The translations under genes and the position numbers were made by a program. 60,000 nt of DNA, taken from contig CM060733.1 in NCBI GenBank assembly GCA_030704615.1, positions 66,900,001 to 66,960,000 on the forward strand, in the 5' to 3' direction. This document shows positions 46,561 to 57,700 of this stretch, in pieces. The notes below the pieces were generated by a model, which was not told the origin of the DNA, did no database searches, and saw only the letters and a program-made list of their open reading frames with translations. This DNA comes from Takakia lepidozioides (taxonomy: Eukaryota; Streptophyta; Takakiopsida; Takakiales; Takakiaceae). How positions within the stretch are numbered: the stretch's first letter is position 1; every line of letters starts with the position of its first letter.

Positions 46561-46984
46561 CCGGTTGGCATTTGTAACTGTGGATTGGAATGCGGTGCCA
46601 AATTCTGCTTATGAATGGGGTCCATTGGATTTCGGCGGCACGGCATCCTTGCAAAGGAATTGCGGACGATGCTACAGGAACAGTATTTCAGCACTCAGGA
46701 GACTATGTATGGAGATGAGAATGAGTTTGCAGACATTGCCCTTCATTGCTTATACTCCACAAGATATTGGATTTCCCCCCTTACAGGGACTTGCACGGAT
46801 GAAGATTGGCAGCTCTATGAATGGAGCCGTTTTCAGTTTCCATCTGTGCCATGGAAACCATGCACCGCTTTTCTCATCGGACTGTACGTACCCGGTGGAA
46901 ATAAGGTGCCGCAATTGCTTTCGCAGATCCTATGACCGCGGATAAGTACCATATTCCTGTGGACAATCATTTCTGAAAAAAATT

Positions 46985-47060
46985 ACTGCTCATGATTTTT
47001 TCGGCAGTTACGAGTCTGCTCATGGCTCATGCCGCTCATGGCTCATGGCTCATGAAATAG
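46985..47060 (+). repeat. (GCTCATG)n terminal repeat, right end of the composite transposon
   Basis: Six or so GCTCATG units ending GCTCATGAAATAGCAGCCCC. The last 20 or so bases recur at 54.63-54.65 kb. Confidence 0.75.
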
Positions 47061-47187
47061 CAGCCCCCAAAGAGATAAGTAGAGCTGAGAAAGATGCCTA
47101 AAAATAGCCTGCAACCAACACATTGGAACTGCATTGAGCCCGAAAGCACTACAAGAGCAAGAACTGCAAAGCCCAAACTAGGAAGTA

Positions 47188-47856
47188 CTACATGGGGGCA
47201 TCAAAAGATAAGGCCTTGGCTTTTCCTTTTCTAAAGGACTTGAGATGTCTCCAATTGACCTCTGGCTCATCTCTACCCAGGGGGGAGAGCTGAGAGCTAA
47301 AGGAGCTGCCAGTCAGGCGGGACGATGTCATTCCATTGAATCCTTGTTTCTGAAGTTCTGGAGCAGATCCTCCCTCCTCTGCCCCACGATTGGTCAAAAT
47401 CATGTAGGAGCTTAATGCGCCTCCTCTCTGCGCATCTAGAAATAACGGTGGGGGAGAGGGGAGAGCCAGATCCATCGGAGCCATGGGACAAACTGTCTCC
47501 ACCATTCGCACGTTGGCTACCACCAGCCCATCGCCCGCCTGAGGTTTCTCCTTTGCAAGGGCAGCAGAGTGGGTCTTCCCCGCCGCCTCCACCAACTTTT
47601 TGCCTGCAGCATAAGTCTGAGAGAGCCATGGGAGCTCAGCAGCCGCACCAATGTGGGCTGGGAATTCTTCATTTGAGATCCAGCTGAGGTTAGCCAGCCC
47701 TGTCTCTTTCAAATCAACATCAGAGAGACGAATGACATGAAGGACTTGAATCGAGTATGGGAAGGTGGAGGAGCTATCCTTATAGGAAGGAGCCAAAAAA
47801 GATGGCCGTCTCAAAGGATAAAGAGAATTGGGGGAGCTGAGCAGAGAAGATTTCAT
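47188..47856 (-). CDS. Hypothetical open frame, 222 residues
   Basis: Open on the minus strand. Translation is moderately hydrophilic with Pro/Ser-rich and Gly/Ala-rich parts (VIRLSDVDLKETGLANLSW, GKKLVEAAGKTHSAALAKEK). A second open stretch upstream on the same strand (48384-48142) has VYLLPVKSPVYLV at its end. It could be the ORF1 or gag of a degenerate retroelement, but I recognise no domain. Confidence 0.25.
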   Translation of the reverse strand: MKSSLLSSPNSLYPLRRPSFLAPSYKDSSSTFPYSIQVLHVIRLSDVDLKETGLANLSWISNEEFPAHIGAAAELPWLSQTYAAGKKLVEAAGKTHSAALAKEKPQAGDGLVVANVRMVETVCPMAPMDLALPSPPPLFLDAQRGGALSSYMILTNRGAEEGGSAPELQKQGFNGMTSSRLTGSSFSSQLSPLGRDEPEVNWRHLKSFRKGKAKALSFDAPM

Positions 47857-48500
47857 TCACCTTTGATACCACCAAGTTTAATTCATGAGAGGGCATTAAA
47901 AGTTTGCTCAAGTCCCGATCGGAAATCCACGAACTGAGAAAGGAATTTAGTCCGGTGAGCATAATGGAAGGCTAACCCTCTGGGAAGCCAGAAATTATGG
48001 GGGTGATTCTAATGCTTAGCAGCATATAAGCCTCCGGGTGGCACCACCTCAGCAGGGGAGAAGCATGAAAGAGATACCTCATGGAAGGACCGCAAGTGTG
48101 ACAACCCCACTTATATCAAAAACTACTGATGGGGAAGAACTCTATACCAAATAGACTGGCGACTTAACCGGCAGGAGGTAGACTTTTGGACTTACCGACT
48201 GGGATCCAGTGATGGTATCCCTAAAACGCTTCGCTTGGGGTTGAGCCACAGGGGTGGAGTCCATTCTCTTTCTTACCAAGGGAGAAGAAGTCACGATCCC
48301 CCTATTTCGCACTTTGATGTGATTATTTTGGAATAGGTGGGCGGTCAGGCCCTTTGTCCCCTTCCATAAAAAAATAAAAAACAAAATAAAAAAAGGTGGG
48401 CGGTCACGTTCTTAAGGAGATATGGGTATATGAGAATAGTTAATGATGCGATGATTATTATGGACCTCAAGCAACACCTAAAGACCAAGGCAGGGACTTA

Positions 48501-48859
48501 GAGCATGCCCAACATGCGCTCTATCTGGCGCGCTACCATCAACATTGCGCGCCCGCCGAGATCGCGCATCACGCGCTTCAAAATGGTGACCCTCACAAAA
48601 AATCGTCGTACTCCCCCGCTATCTTCCTTCCCTTTGGTGTGTGGCATTCTCCCCCGCTACCTACCGCTCAGCCTCACACGTAATGACGAGTGGCGGGGCA
48701 GGCGGCGAGGCCCACGGTCACCTTAGCCTATGCCATTACTCCACTTCGGTTATGGTGCCCTGCTGGGGCTTTTGCCAGCCGACGCGCTATCTAACTTGCC
48801 TGCCTCACCATATGCCTCGCGAGCATAGTGATAGCGCGGAGCCTCTGCTGGGCATGTTC
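48501..48859. mobile_element. Tourist-like (PIF/Harbinger) MITE, 359 bp
   Basis: Left end GAGCATGCCCAACA and right end (inverted) GAACATGCCCAGCA form short TIRs flanked by the 3-bp target duplication TTA (48498-48500 and 48860-48862). TTA duplications and GAGCAT-type ends are typical of plant Tourist elements. No coding capacity. Interior is GC-rich with several GCGCGC stretches. Confidence 0.8.
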
Positions 48860-48862
48860 TTA

Positions 48863-50003
48863 GGTGACATTATTTGTCTGTGACAGCACTATAGTGTAGG
48901 TGATTCTTCTCTCTAGTACTAGGTTGTACCTTTGTTATGGAGAGGTGCATGTCTGTAGGGTATACTCTTAGACGAATTTGAAAATTCAAAGAGCATAAGT
49001 TGGTTCTATAGGGCTGAACGTCGCAAAAGAGGAACTTTGACACTTGGATTGTAGCCGTCTCAATGTCCAGGTTGCAGTGATGGCAAACAATTGCCCGGAT
49101 CACCGTGTCGTTCTAGACAAACTTTAACAACAATAGGCAAGTAAACAAGCTGTCCAATCCCAATCCCCATCCCAATCCAAAATGAGTAATAGAATGTACT
49201 CATGATGGTCCCTGTGAACGTTGGCTTGCCATAGCCTTGCGGCCACTGACCCCGCAGGAAACACCGGGGGTTCACCCACCAGGTTTAGCTTAGCTACGGG
49301 GTGTAAACTTTTATTCCTGCAACTGTCATTAAGGCATTCACAGTGAACCACAAAAATTAGAGTTATTGTGAGGTTTACCTTGAGAGAAGGGGTTTGTGCC
49401 AAGCCATCCTTGCCATGTTGTGGCCATCTCTTGTTACATCATACCTCCCATGTTCAAGGCCAGTCTAAAGTAAAGGAAATTTTGCAGATTAATCAAGTAG
49501 ACTTGCCAAGACACCGGTATCACTTTACCGAATTCAATCTTCATTCCATTCAGGGTGACATTCACCTACCCTGTGACCTGGCACATAATGTCTTACATGC
49601 CCATCTTGCAAATGAAAATGCCTTATCATGCACACTCAGGTTCCATACAACAAAAAAATCATGCAGAAAGATCTCCTAGTGTAGGTTCTCATTACCAATG
49701 GGGTATTTACGCTACCCATGCAGATCAAAGTTTACACAAGCATCCAAAACTCCAAGCCAATCTCATTTGCTGACTCAGAGTCATATAAACTTACAACACG
49801 GAAAATCTCAAAACTTCTCTTGTACCTTAAACATTGTAATTTTTTCAAATGGCAAAACTTCATTCACATCAGCTTTGATACTCTATGCTACACCACCGGT
49901 AGTTAAAAAGACAAACCTACCCTGGACTCTCAGCTTTAAAACAGTTTTGCACCAGACATACAGACATCTCTAAAGAGACCTCACGAATTTGTACAAGATG
50001 GAT
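48863..50003. other. No gene recognised
   Basis: AT-rich sequence with short frames only. It lies downstream of the minus-strand gene remnant ending at 50004 and may include its 3' flank. Nothing else was seen. Confidence 0.3.
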
Positions 50004-50392
50004 TTAGTCAGCACTCTCTTCCTCCTCAGCATCCTCAAATCGTGGGTCCTGCATCAGCAGCTGTCATGCACCGAAAACAATAATCACTTGATGTATCATA
50101 CACCATCCCTACAACTGGTCTCCTAAGAAAATCTAGGTTTTCAATAGTCCTACAAGAGGTGTCTCAACACATAACAAATTGACAAGTTTCAAACCCTTGA
50201 CCAGTTACAGCAATATCATTGAGTTGTATCGGGAACCCACAACTAGCGTTCAAAAACCTTTAAACAAGGACAACACTGTTGGAGATGGGAATGATACCTC
50301 AGCAAGACCGTTATGATTGTCCAAAGGGTTGGCTCCAATGACATCGGCCAGCTCCTCATCCTCATTAAAGAACCACTCCCCCTCGCCTTCTT
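50004..50392 (-). CDS. Last two exons of a pICln-like gene (partial)
   Basis: Minus-strand exon 50392-50298 reads EGEGEWFFNEDEELADVIG with a GTAT donor. After an intron, exon 50060-50004 (acceptor CAG) reads LLMQDPRFEDAEEEESAD then TAA. The acidic, Trp/Phe-containing segment followed by RFEDAEEE at the C-terminus resembles plant pICln, a methylosome subunit that helps load Sm proteins onto spliceosomal RNAs. The pleckstrin-like N-terminal exons are not visible upstream, where transposon-derived DNA begins, so the gene is either split by large introns or a remnant. Intact reading frame and splice sites make this the most host-like coding sequence here. Confidence 0.45.
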
Positions 50393-50399
50393 CTGGGCT

Positions 50400-51322
50400 C
50401 ACGTAGAATACGAACAAGAACCAACATCCACAAAAGTATTGAGCCACTTGATACAAAATTTCCTCATCCCATTAAGGTATAGGTGTCTGTCTGTTTGTCT
50501 CTCTGTCCCACTCAATTACACCAATCCTACTTGCTTGCATTTCCAAATGTTGTTTTTGATTTAGTAGGAAGACCATGGACTGCTTACAGTTGAAAATGGC
50601 ACACATGATTGCTCTAATAAACACCTTTGTAGCATGACATATTCTGAATATTACTCCTATTTATAGTATGCTTGGGAAAACCCAAAATATTCTCAACCTC
50701 CTTGGAAACTAGGCTTTGAAGGATGCCCAACAAATACCCACAGCAGGGTTGTTGAAAAGAGGGAAGAGACATACATACTCTTACATACTAAACAGCCACT
50801 AAACAGTAGTATGCAGTAGTTCATCCCTACGAAAAACCAAACTGCACAAACCTAGCAATTGCCAAAGACTGCTGAGTTGAGAGGAGCACTGAAGGAGAGG
50901 AATGCGGACGGAGGGACGTGTTTGGACGCTGCCGAGGATGAGAGGATAGCCCAGATACAGTCACTAGTGGGGATAGTGCTCGGTGAGGAGATTGTGGAGC
51001 TCACTGGCACTCTTTATGTGACTACCAGGTTGTTAGTCATATCCTTCTGTCGTGCATTCAATCAGTTTATGTTGGGAATATGGACTTCTGGAGGAACCGC
51101 ATTCTATGGTGCTCTCTGTTGTCTGCTAAATTCGTAGAAGGTAATGCTCTCAAAATATTTGAAAGAAAGCGCTCCCTAATCCATCTGTTAGCTCAGTTTT
51201 CCGCAGCTGAGTATGGCTAACAAATTTGGATGCTGGTGGGCGGGAGGGTCGCTATTCATTTGGGGGCTATCCCTCAAGTCTAAGGTGTAGCCAACAGTTC
51301 CATAGTTCAAAGGGGATGGTCA
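50400..51322. other. No gene recognised; one short plus-strand frame
   Basis: A plus-strand frame at 50859-51137 begins with AELRGALKERNADGGT, faintly like a SAP-type helix-hairpin, but no more can be said. The rest lacks coding signal. Confidence 0.25.
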
Positions 51323-51750
51323 ATGTGGGTACATGTTCTTCCCTCCCTTCCTTGGCTCCCTCTATTTTTCGCTCTGGACACATTTTTGCTGGGTGTGGCT
51401 AATCAAGTTGTCAACACTTTGCTTAAAGATATGTTTGTAATATTCTCCAAGTGTCTCTTAACACATCAAGTCGACCTGATAACTCAAGGCCAATTGGATT
51501 TGGCAGCTTCCGTGAAAGACGTTGTATGGATCATTGATCGACTGTCACAAGCATGGGTAGTCTCTCTTGGGCCTGATGCTGTTGGGATAGACATGTTGAA
51601 GTGGCCCTGCGTGAGTGCAGGCGATTGGTGTGGTTGAGTGACGAAGATGTGCACAAAGGCTATGCTGTTGACTTTTTGTCGCTAACGATGCACGCCATAT
51701 CTAGAGATGCTGAGGCTTTTCCACTGCCCTGCATCTACACTCAGGTCTCC
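51323..51750 (+). pseudogene. Unidentified exon-like frame
   Basis: Translation is well mixed and coding-like (FSKCLLTHQVDLITQGQLDL, VVWIIDRLSQAWVVSLGPDA). It continues after a one-base shift near 51.61 kb as ECRRLVWLSDEDVHKGYAV and LPCIYTQ, ending at a GT. Family not recognised. It may be a captured host exon or an upstream exon of the methyltransferase-like gene copy C. Confidence 0.3.
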
Positions 51751-51894
51751 CTTTTTCATTGTTTGAATGGATGAAGGGTTGCTGCCCTCTTTGGATTTGC
51801 TAGTCCATGCGGAAGTCAAAACCTAGCGCCCTATTTGAAACACTGACAGGAGCATGATGGAATCTGGTAGTAGCACTGAACTGACTGGCCCTGG

Positions 51895-52050
51895 AATTGG
51901 AAAAATGGCGCCGAATTTCGGTTTTCGGTGCCAGCCACCCTAGGGACTTAGCCATTTTGGGAGCCCTGAATTGGAAATTAGGCGCCATTTTCCCAGTTCT
52001 AGGCCCAGTCAGTTCCGCCCCAACCTGGGAAAATGGTGCCGAATTTCCAG
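51895..52050. repeat. Three loose palindromes upstream of methyltransferase-like copy C
   Basis: AAATGGCGCCGAATTTC, AAATTAGGCGCCATTTT and AAATGGTGCCGAATTTCC, the same variant as at 20.4-20.7 kb. They end some 40 bp before the splice acceptor that opens copy C. Confidence 0.75.
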
Positions 52051-52086
52051 TTCAGGGACCTCATTTTGTGTTTTTCATGAATGCAG

Positions 52087-54438
52087 GTAGTGCAAGTTCT
52101 CCCTTTTGGAGAAAGGTCATTTGTCTTTCGAGCCACCATTCTTCCTGGCATGGAGGAACCCTGACTCCATGTACACTGACGTTATTGTGAAGAAGTGGCA
52201 TCTGGAACATTTGCGTGATTGCCCTTGGTATGTGGACCTTCCGCCCGGCTCGCTCGACCCATCCGAGTTTCAATTGAACTTGGATGCTGAGGCCCGACGA
52301 AACCGGGCTCCGCTGCCTCCGCTGGGTCCAAAAGAGGCAAAAGCGCAAGCAAACTCCAGGAAAGCGGCAGAGCTTGCTCAGGCAGGAATTCAGGAGAAAT
52401 TGAATGAGAAGAATAAAGGCGAAAGGAAAAGGACAAGGAAACAGGTGAGTATAGTAACACCCAAAAAATAGAAAACCATCGGGGCATCGGAGGAGGCGCA
52501 GGAGGGGACCCAAGGGAGTGACTCGGACGACGACTTTGTTCAAGGTTCTGCGACTACTGCTGCTGCTACCAAGTCACCGGTCGTCCGGGTTCCCAAGTCA
52601 GTTCGGAGTGGGACTGGCTCTGCCAAGAAGTTGGCATTTGAGGGCGAGCCTACACGGCGGTATTTGGCGGTGACGTTTACGCACAGGCCAAAGCTAGAAC
52701 CTCCAACCATCATCCAATGCGTCAATGAGAGCTTCCTTGACGCTCTCGCTACCAGGGCAAAGAAGGTGGCACACAGTAAGTCTCTAGCGGAGCAGAAGGG
52801 GAAAGCCAAGAAGAGGGCTGCCGGTACAGAGCCTAAAGACACCCCTGGTTTTGAAGCCATGATGGAATTCTTCACGGCTGTGAGCACGGATTGCAAGAGC
52901 ACTCGGGGGGGGGGGGGTTAAGGTGGAGAGAGCTTGCGATATGATTCTCCTCGACATTCCAGATGGGGAGCTGCTGGAGGGCCTGGATGGTGTGCCCAAC
53001 TGGAACAGGTTTACTGAGGACTACTGGAAAGCCGGGTTTGGGCTGGCGGGGATGGTCCTGGATGACGGTGGATGTGTGGTTGTCCTTGCCACAAGAGGGA
53101 AGACCACAGAGAATGCGGTGGCAAGATGGACACCGAAAAGTGTCACCCCGGTCCTCCTCAAAAAATGGTTCTGCATCAATACACAGGGGTTGCGAACAGA
53201 GGGCCAAAGTGTAAGTTATCAATCTATTGCATTCACCTCATATTGTGGTGTATCTAAACTAGATCCCGGAGTTGATCCCTCTTTTGTTGGATGTGCAGAC
53301 ATTGGTGTTTGAGGCATATTACTTTGTGAAGAGAGGGTCTACGTTCAAATTCCGCAACGACGGTCGTCTTGTTGATGCCGCTGTGGACCCTGTTACCTAC
53401 GATGTCCTCTACAACTATGTGCCCCACTCCAGTATGCCGAAGGACACAAAGACAGGCAAACCGTGGCGGTACAGCCGGACCCGGAGCCCTGCTTTCATCC
53501 AAACCCTCATGGAGACGTGCTCGGATGTCCAAGGGCGGATTCTTGACCTCACATGTTGCACGGGTAAGCCTTCACGTGCTCAGTTTGTCCCCTGGCCCGA
53601 TTGCAATTGCATGCCGCAAGCTATTTACCGCCCGCTTTGTTCCTCAGGTGCTTCAATGTGGGCAGGGACGTTGTCCGACAGGCATGTGTTCACCTTCGAG
53701 CCAGATACTGCCCTCCACAACTCGGAACTTGCAGTGGCTGAACGTCTGCCCAAAGAGGAAGAGGCACCCTCGGAGGATGAGGAAAAATCCGAGAAGGAGC
53801 AGGGGGAGGAACAAGTTGGGATCGAGGCCGAGGAGCCCCCGGTTTACGAGTGAGTGGTCGCATTGTAAGTTGCCTCCAGATTTCGTGAGGCACCTCCCTT
53901 TGCTCTCTTATTTCATTGAAAACCCTTTCTGCTTCTGCTGGTATTGACATTCTTGAAGTGGATTTGTTCTTACTGTAGGATGTCAAGTACTGCAGGAGGG
54001 ACGTCTACACCGGAGTTCATGGGCAGGAGGAACGTGCCTTTTTTTGCCAGGGGGGATTTCATGCCTAGTCCAGAAAGGGACTACATCCTTCCTACTTATG
54101 CTGCCCGGCTTGCTTCGGTGTCCATTAGGAGGTCTTTTGAACCTAGTCGTGTACAACAGATTTTAGACGAGGCAAGCCTCAAGAAAATGAAGATGAGGGA
54201 GGAGGCAACAGATATAAGAGCCCGTCGGGCTCGTAGATTTGTCTTGGATTCTACTGAGGAAAGTGGGGGAGAAGAGGCAGAAGATTCCCAGGAGGTGAGG
54301 TGGACAGTCCCCCAAGGAGAGGACGGAATTTTTGAGAGGCATAGTGCAACCGATGCATCACAGAGCTCGGAGGATGGGGGGGATGAGGGGGATGAGGAAG
54401 AAGGAGGGCCAAGTTCCTCGGAAGGTGTAGGAGAGTAG
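52087..54438 (+). pseudogene. Permuted DNA methyltransferase-like gene, copy C (5'-truncated)
   Basis: Exons by eye: 52087-53.21k, 53300-53563, 53648 to about 53850, and 53979-54438, with GT-AG introns. Landmarks: FEPPFFLAW and DCPWYVDLP; a Lys/Arg-rich region; CVNESFLDAL; catalytic-position LLDIPDG (52953-52967); GMVLDDGGCVVVLATRGK; RSPAFIQTLMETCSDVQG; SAM motif ILDLTCCTG joined to GASMWAG, then FTFEPD; acidic tail; a C-terminal block GRRNVPFFARGDF ending in acidic Ser-rich sequence. The ParB-like part is absent. TAG at 52088 and 52469 and a 13-G run near 52905-52917 that shifts the frame by one base interrupt it. Confidence 0.75.
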
Positions 54439-54596
54439 TTCCCATTCCTGCTATGTCAGTTAGGACACACTTGTATAGACTTGGCTTGCCACAAAATTTG
54501 CAATAAAATGTTGCATTTCATTGCTATGACGAGTCCACATGACCCTATTTCCGTGCCTCCTAACCCTATTTCCGTGGACACAAAATGGCCCGCTCA

Positions 54597-54660
54597 TGTT
54601 TTTTTTTTTTCCGCTTATGCTCATGCCGCTCATGAAATAGCAGCCCCCAAGTAAGTCGTC
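54597..54660 (+). repeat. (GCTCATG)n terminal repeat, methyltransferase-side end
   Basis: A shorter version with GCTCATGCCGCTCATG, then AAATAGCAGCCCCCAA, matching 47.03-47.07 kb. It follows copy C by about 160 bp and precedes copy D by about 90 bp, so it is the likely end of the element carrying copy C. Confidence 0.7.
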
Positions 54661-54748
54661 CGCCCATTTCCCTCTGCTCATCCTTCCCCAATTTTTAGTA
54701 ATTTTCCACATGAATTGAATGTAACGCTTCTGCATGTTTTTGTTGGCA

Positions 54749-57700
54749 GTCAAACATCAAGCTGGATTTGGCCCATGCCAAACGCTTCTTCATGGAAAGT
54801 GAGGGGCAGGTCAAAATGTTGCAGTCATTGACTGAGCACTTGAAGGAAGCTGGGGTCAAGTCCAGAACAAAATACAAGTCAAAGCTTGTGAAGCTGGTGG
54901 CCATTGCAGATCCGGCACTTGGAAAGGACTTCATCCCCGAGATTGCAAAACACTATTCTCGGGCCATGCAGCCGACCATGCAGTTGGAGAAACTGCATCA
55001 CCTCTCAACGGCATGTATTGAGGCGAAAGAGAAGGTGAGGTTTCATTACACTGAAGTTCCTTCCTAGCAATAGCCACTCGACTTCCTGCTCCTGACATTG
55101 GATCGGAAATTGCAGACACGGTGGCTGTCGATCTGGAATGCATCGGAGAGTATAAGGACAATGTGGTCTTTCCCACTCGAAGTTTCCGACCCTGCAGTGG
55201 ATGTGTGGCTCAACCGCATGAATTGGTGGTTCCAGGTAATTCAAGGTACTTTCCCCGATTTGCTTTTCTGAAATGAATTCCCTGAACTGCTACGTGACAA
55301 TGCATGTGGGAATCGCAGGTAATGACGAATGCGAAGGAGCAAGTCGTAATGCATACAAATTCGTTCGGCTTGTACGTCAAATGGGATGGAACACAGACAT
55401 TGGAAGACTACGTGACACGTTTCAGATGTGCGTACAAGGACAACCTCTTCGCCAGGGAGCTGCAGACAGCAAGAAGGACGTGGAGTTCACACATCAGGAG
55501 GGAGCGGGAAAAGCTGCAATGCGAATTGTTTACAGGTGAAGCCCAGTTGCCCTTGTATGCAAAGCTTGGTTATGAGGTTTGTCTGGGAAATGCGGCACCG
55601 CATTCGCATTTTATGATTTCAGTTGCACTCTGCGAATACGTCGATCTCAATTTCTGCTCACGCATGCTGACTGCCCTGCAGGTATATGAAATATGTGCTT
55701 CTTCAGACAGGGGCCTTGGCTCAAGAGCCCCCGTTCTTCATGGCTTGGACCGTGGCGGGCCCAAGCTGTGTCTACACACCCGAGATGCAGAAACAATGGC
55801 ATGCCGCGCATGTCGTTGGATGCCCGTGGTACCTGGACATGTTTGGCGGAATTGTTGACGAGTGTGAGAAAGATCTGCACATGAAAGCAGAAGAGAAGAG
55901 AAAGGAAAGACGTGTCCCTGTTGGGCCACAGTCGGCAAAGGAAGCTGCTGCTCTGGAACAATCCAGAAAGGCAGCTAAGATGGCACATAAGACGGTAGAT
56001 GCAGCTGTGCAGGCTCAACAAAAGGGGTCGAAGAAGAGGACTCGCCAGCCAGGAGCAGCAGTTGTGACACCCAAGAAAACGAAGAAGCAGAAATAGAAAG
56101 ACTGGGAAGAGGGTGACGAAGAGGACTCCGATGGAGACTTTGCAACCAGCCCGCCCCCCGAAACGCAGCCGAAATCCCCTGTGCCCACCGTTGTCACGAG
56201 AGGGACGAGAACAGGGTCGGCAAAGAAGGCACTCTTCAACCCCCCGGGGGGGCACCCTTTCGAGCCAGTGGAAATTAAGAGGCCAAGAGTGGATCCCCAT
56301 ACAATAGTCCAGTGTGTAAATGAGAGTTTCTTGGCGGCTTTGGATGGACGGGCAGCCAAGTTGGCATACATGAAGACCATGGAGGGTCTGAAGGGCAGAG
56401 CACTGAAGAAGGCGGCTGCCGAAGAGCCTTCTGACACCCCTGGGTTTCTGAAGATGGTCTCGTTCTTTGAGAGGACGTGTCCGGACAAGGATTGTAGGAG
56501 GGGCGGAAAAGCCACCGAGTGGTCTTGCGATATGATCATCTTGGATATTCCGGACGGAGAGCCTGTGGAAGGACTGCAAGCTTTGCCATCTTGGAACAGG
56601 TACTCCGAGGACTTTTGGAAGAAAGGATTCGGGCTCGCCCGCATGGTGTTGGACGACAGAGGCTGCGTGGTTGTCCTAGCAAGCAGAGGCAAAAACACGC
56701 AAACATGAATTACGAAGTGGACCCGCAAGAGCGCCGTCCCAATTCTGAAGAAGGAGTGGATGTGCATCAACACATTGGGCCTTTGGTCGGAACGGAAGAA
56801 GGTAATTATGACATTGGCACTCATCCTTTCATTTTGTTAGGTGTTTTGAAATGTGGTGCCGCATTCGATTTCTAATCGTTCCCCACTGTGTATGCAGACG
56901 AAGCAGTTCGATGCATACTGCTTTGTGAAGGAGAACTCCACCTTTGCTTTCCGGAAGGATGGATTGTTGGTTGACCCGAACTGCGACCCCATCGATTACG
57001 ACGTCCTGTTCAACAACGTTCCCACGGAACTTCTCCCTCATAGCCTCACTTCAACGGAACCCCTGCGGTATTCACGGAGCCTTCATTCAGACAATTATGG
57101 AGACATGCACTGACGTGGAGGGCACAGTGCTCGACCTCATCTGTGGGACAGGTATGCAAATCTTGTACTATGTTGTTATGCAAATTCTCATTATGCTTTA
57201 ATTTGCAACATCTGAAGGGCCCTGTTATAATGTGTGGATGGCATTGTAACAGGTGCCTCAATGTGGGCTGGACGGTTTTCCGACCGGCACCTCTTTGCCT
57301 ACGAGGAAGACACATCCGTCTGGGGATCCCATCTGGAAGGGCTTCAACGGAATGTGAAGGCTCCCATCGAAGCCAAAGATTCCTCGGATTCATCGGAGTC
57401 GGAGGAAGAGACAGTGGACATTGATGCCGAGGAGAACCCGGAATATGAGTGAGTGCAAACATTGTAAGTTTGCAAAGCCTTCTGGGTGATTTTTTGTCAA
57501 ACGCATTTCCAGACTGTGGTTCTCATTGGTCTCGTGGGTGATTGTTATGTGCAAGATTCCAGGATCCGGGTTGAAACATGTAGGGCCTACACTTCTTGCC
57601 AGGAAGAATGTCCCATTCTTTGCGAGGGCCGACTTCATGACGAGCCCGGTGAAGGACTACTCCCTTCCTAGTTATGCAGCTAAACTCGCAAATACAGCGA

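Larger units (their letters stand above)
38953..47060. mobile_element. Composite DNA transposon: SWIM transposase, palindrome array, methyltransferase-like gene
   Basis: Both ends carry (GCTCATG)n blocks in inverted orientation, each finishing with GCTCATGAAATAG at the outer edge (minus strand at 38953, plus strand at 47060). Inside, a transposase remnant reads leftward (39.85-40.6 kb), a palindrome array fills the middle (40.85-44.4 kb) and a methyltransferase-like gene reads rightward (44.9-46.55 kb). The outermost bases differ by side: AAATAG then YWAACCTC on the transposase side (shared with 20.95 kb), and AAATAG then CAGCCCCCAA on the methyltransferase side (shared with 54.65 kb). No target duplication was identified with confidence. 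Confidence 0.65.

Noticed and set aside
38953-47060. Helitron interpretation of the composite element
   Set aside because: Ends are inverted repeats, not 5'-TC with 3'-CTRR, and no Rep/helicase was seen.
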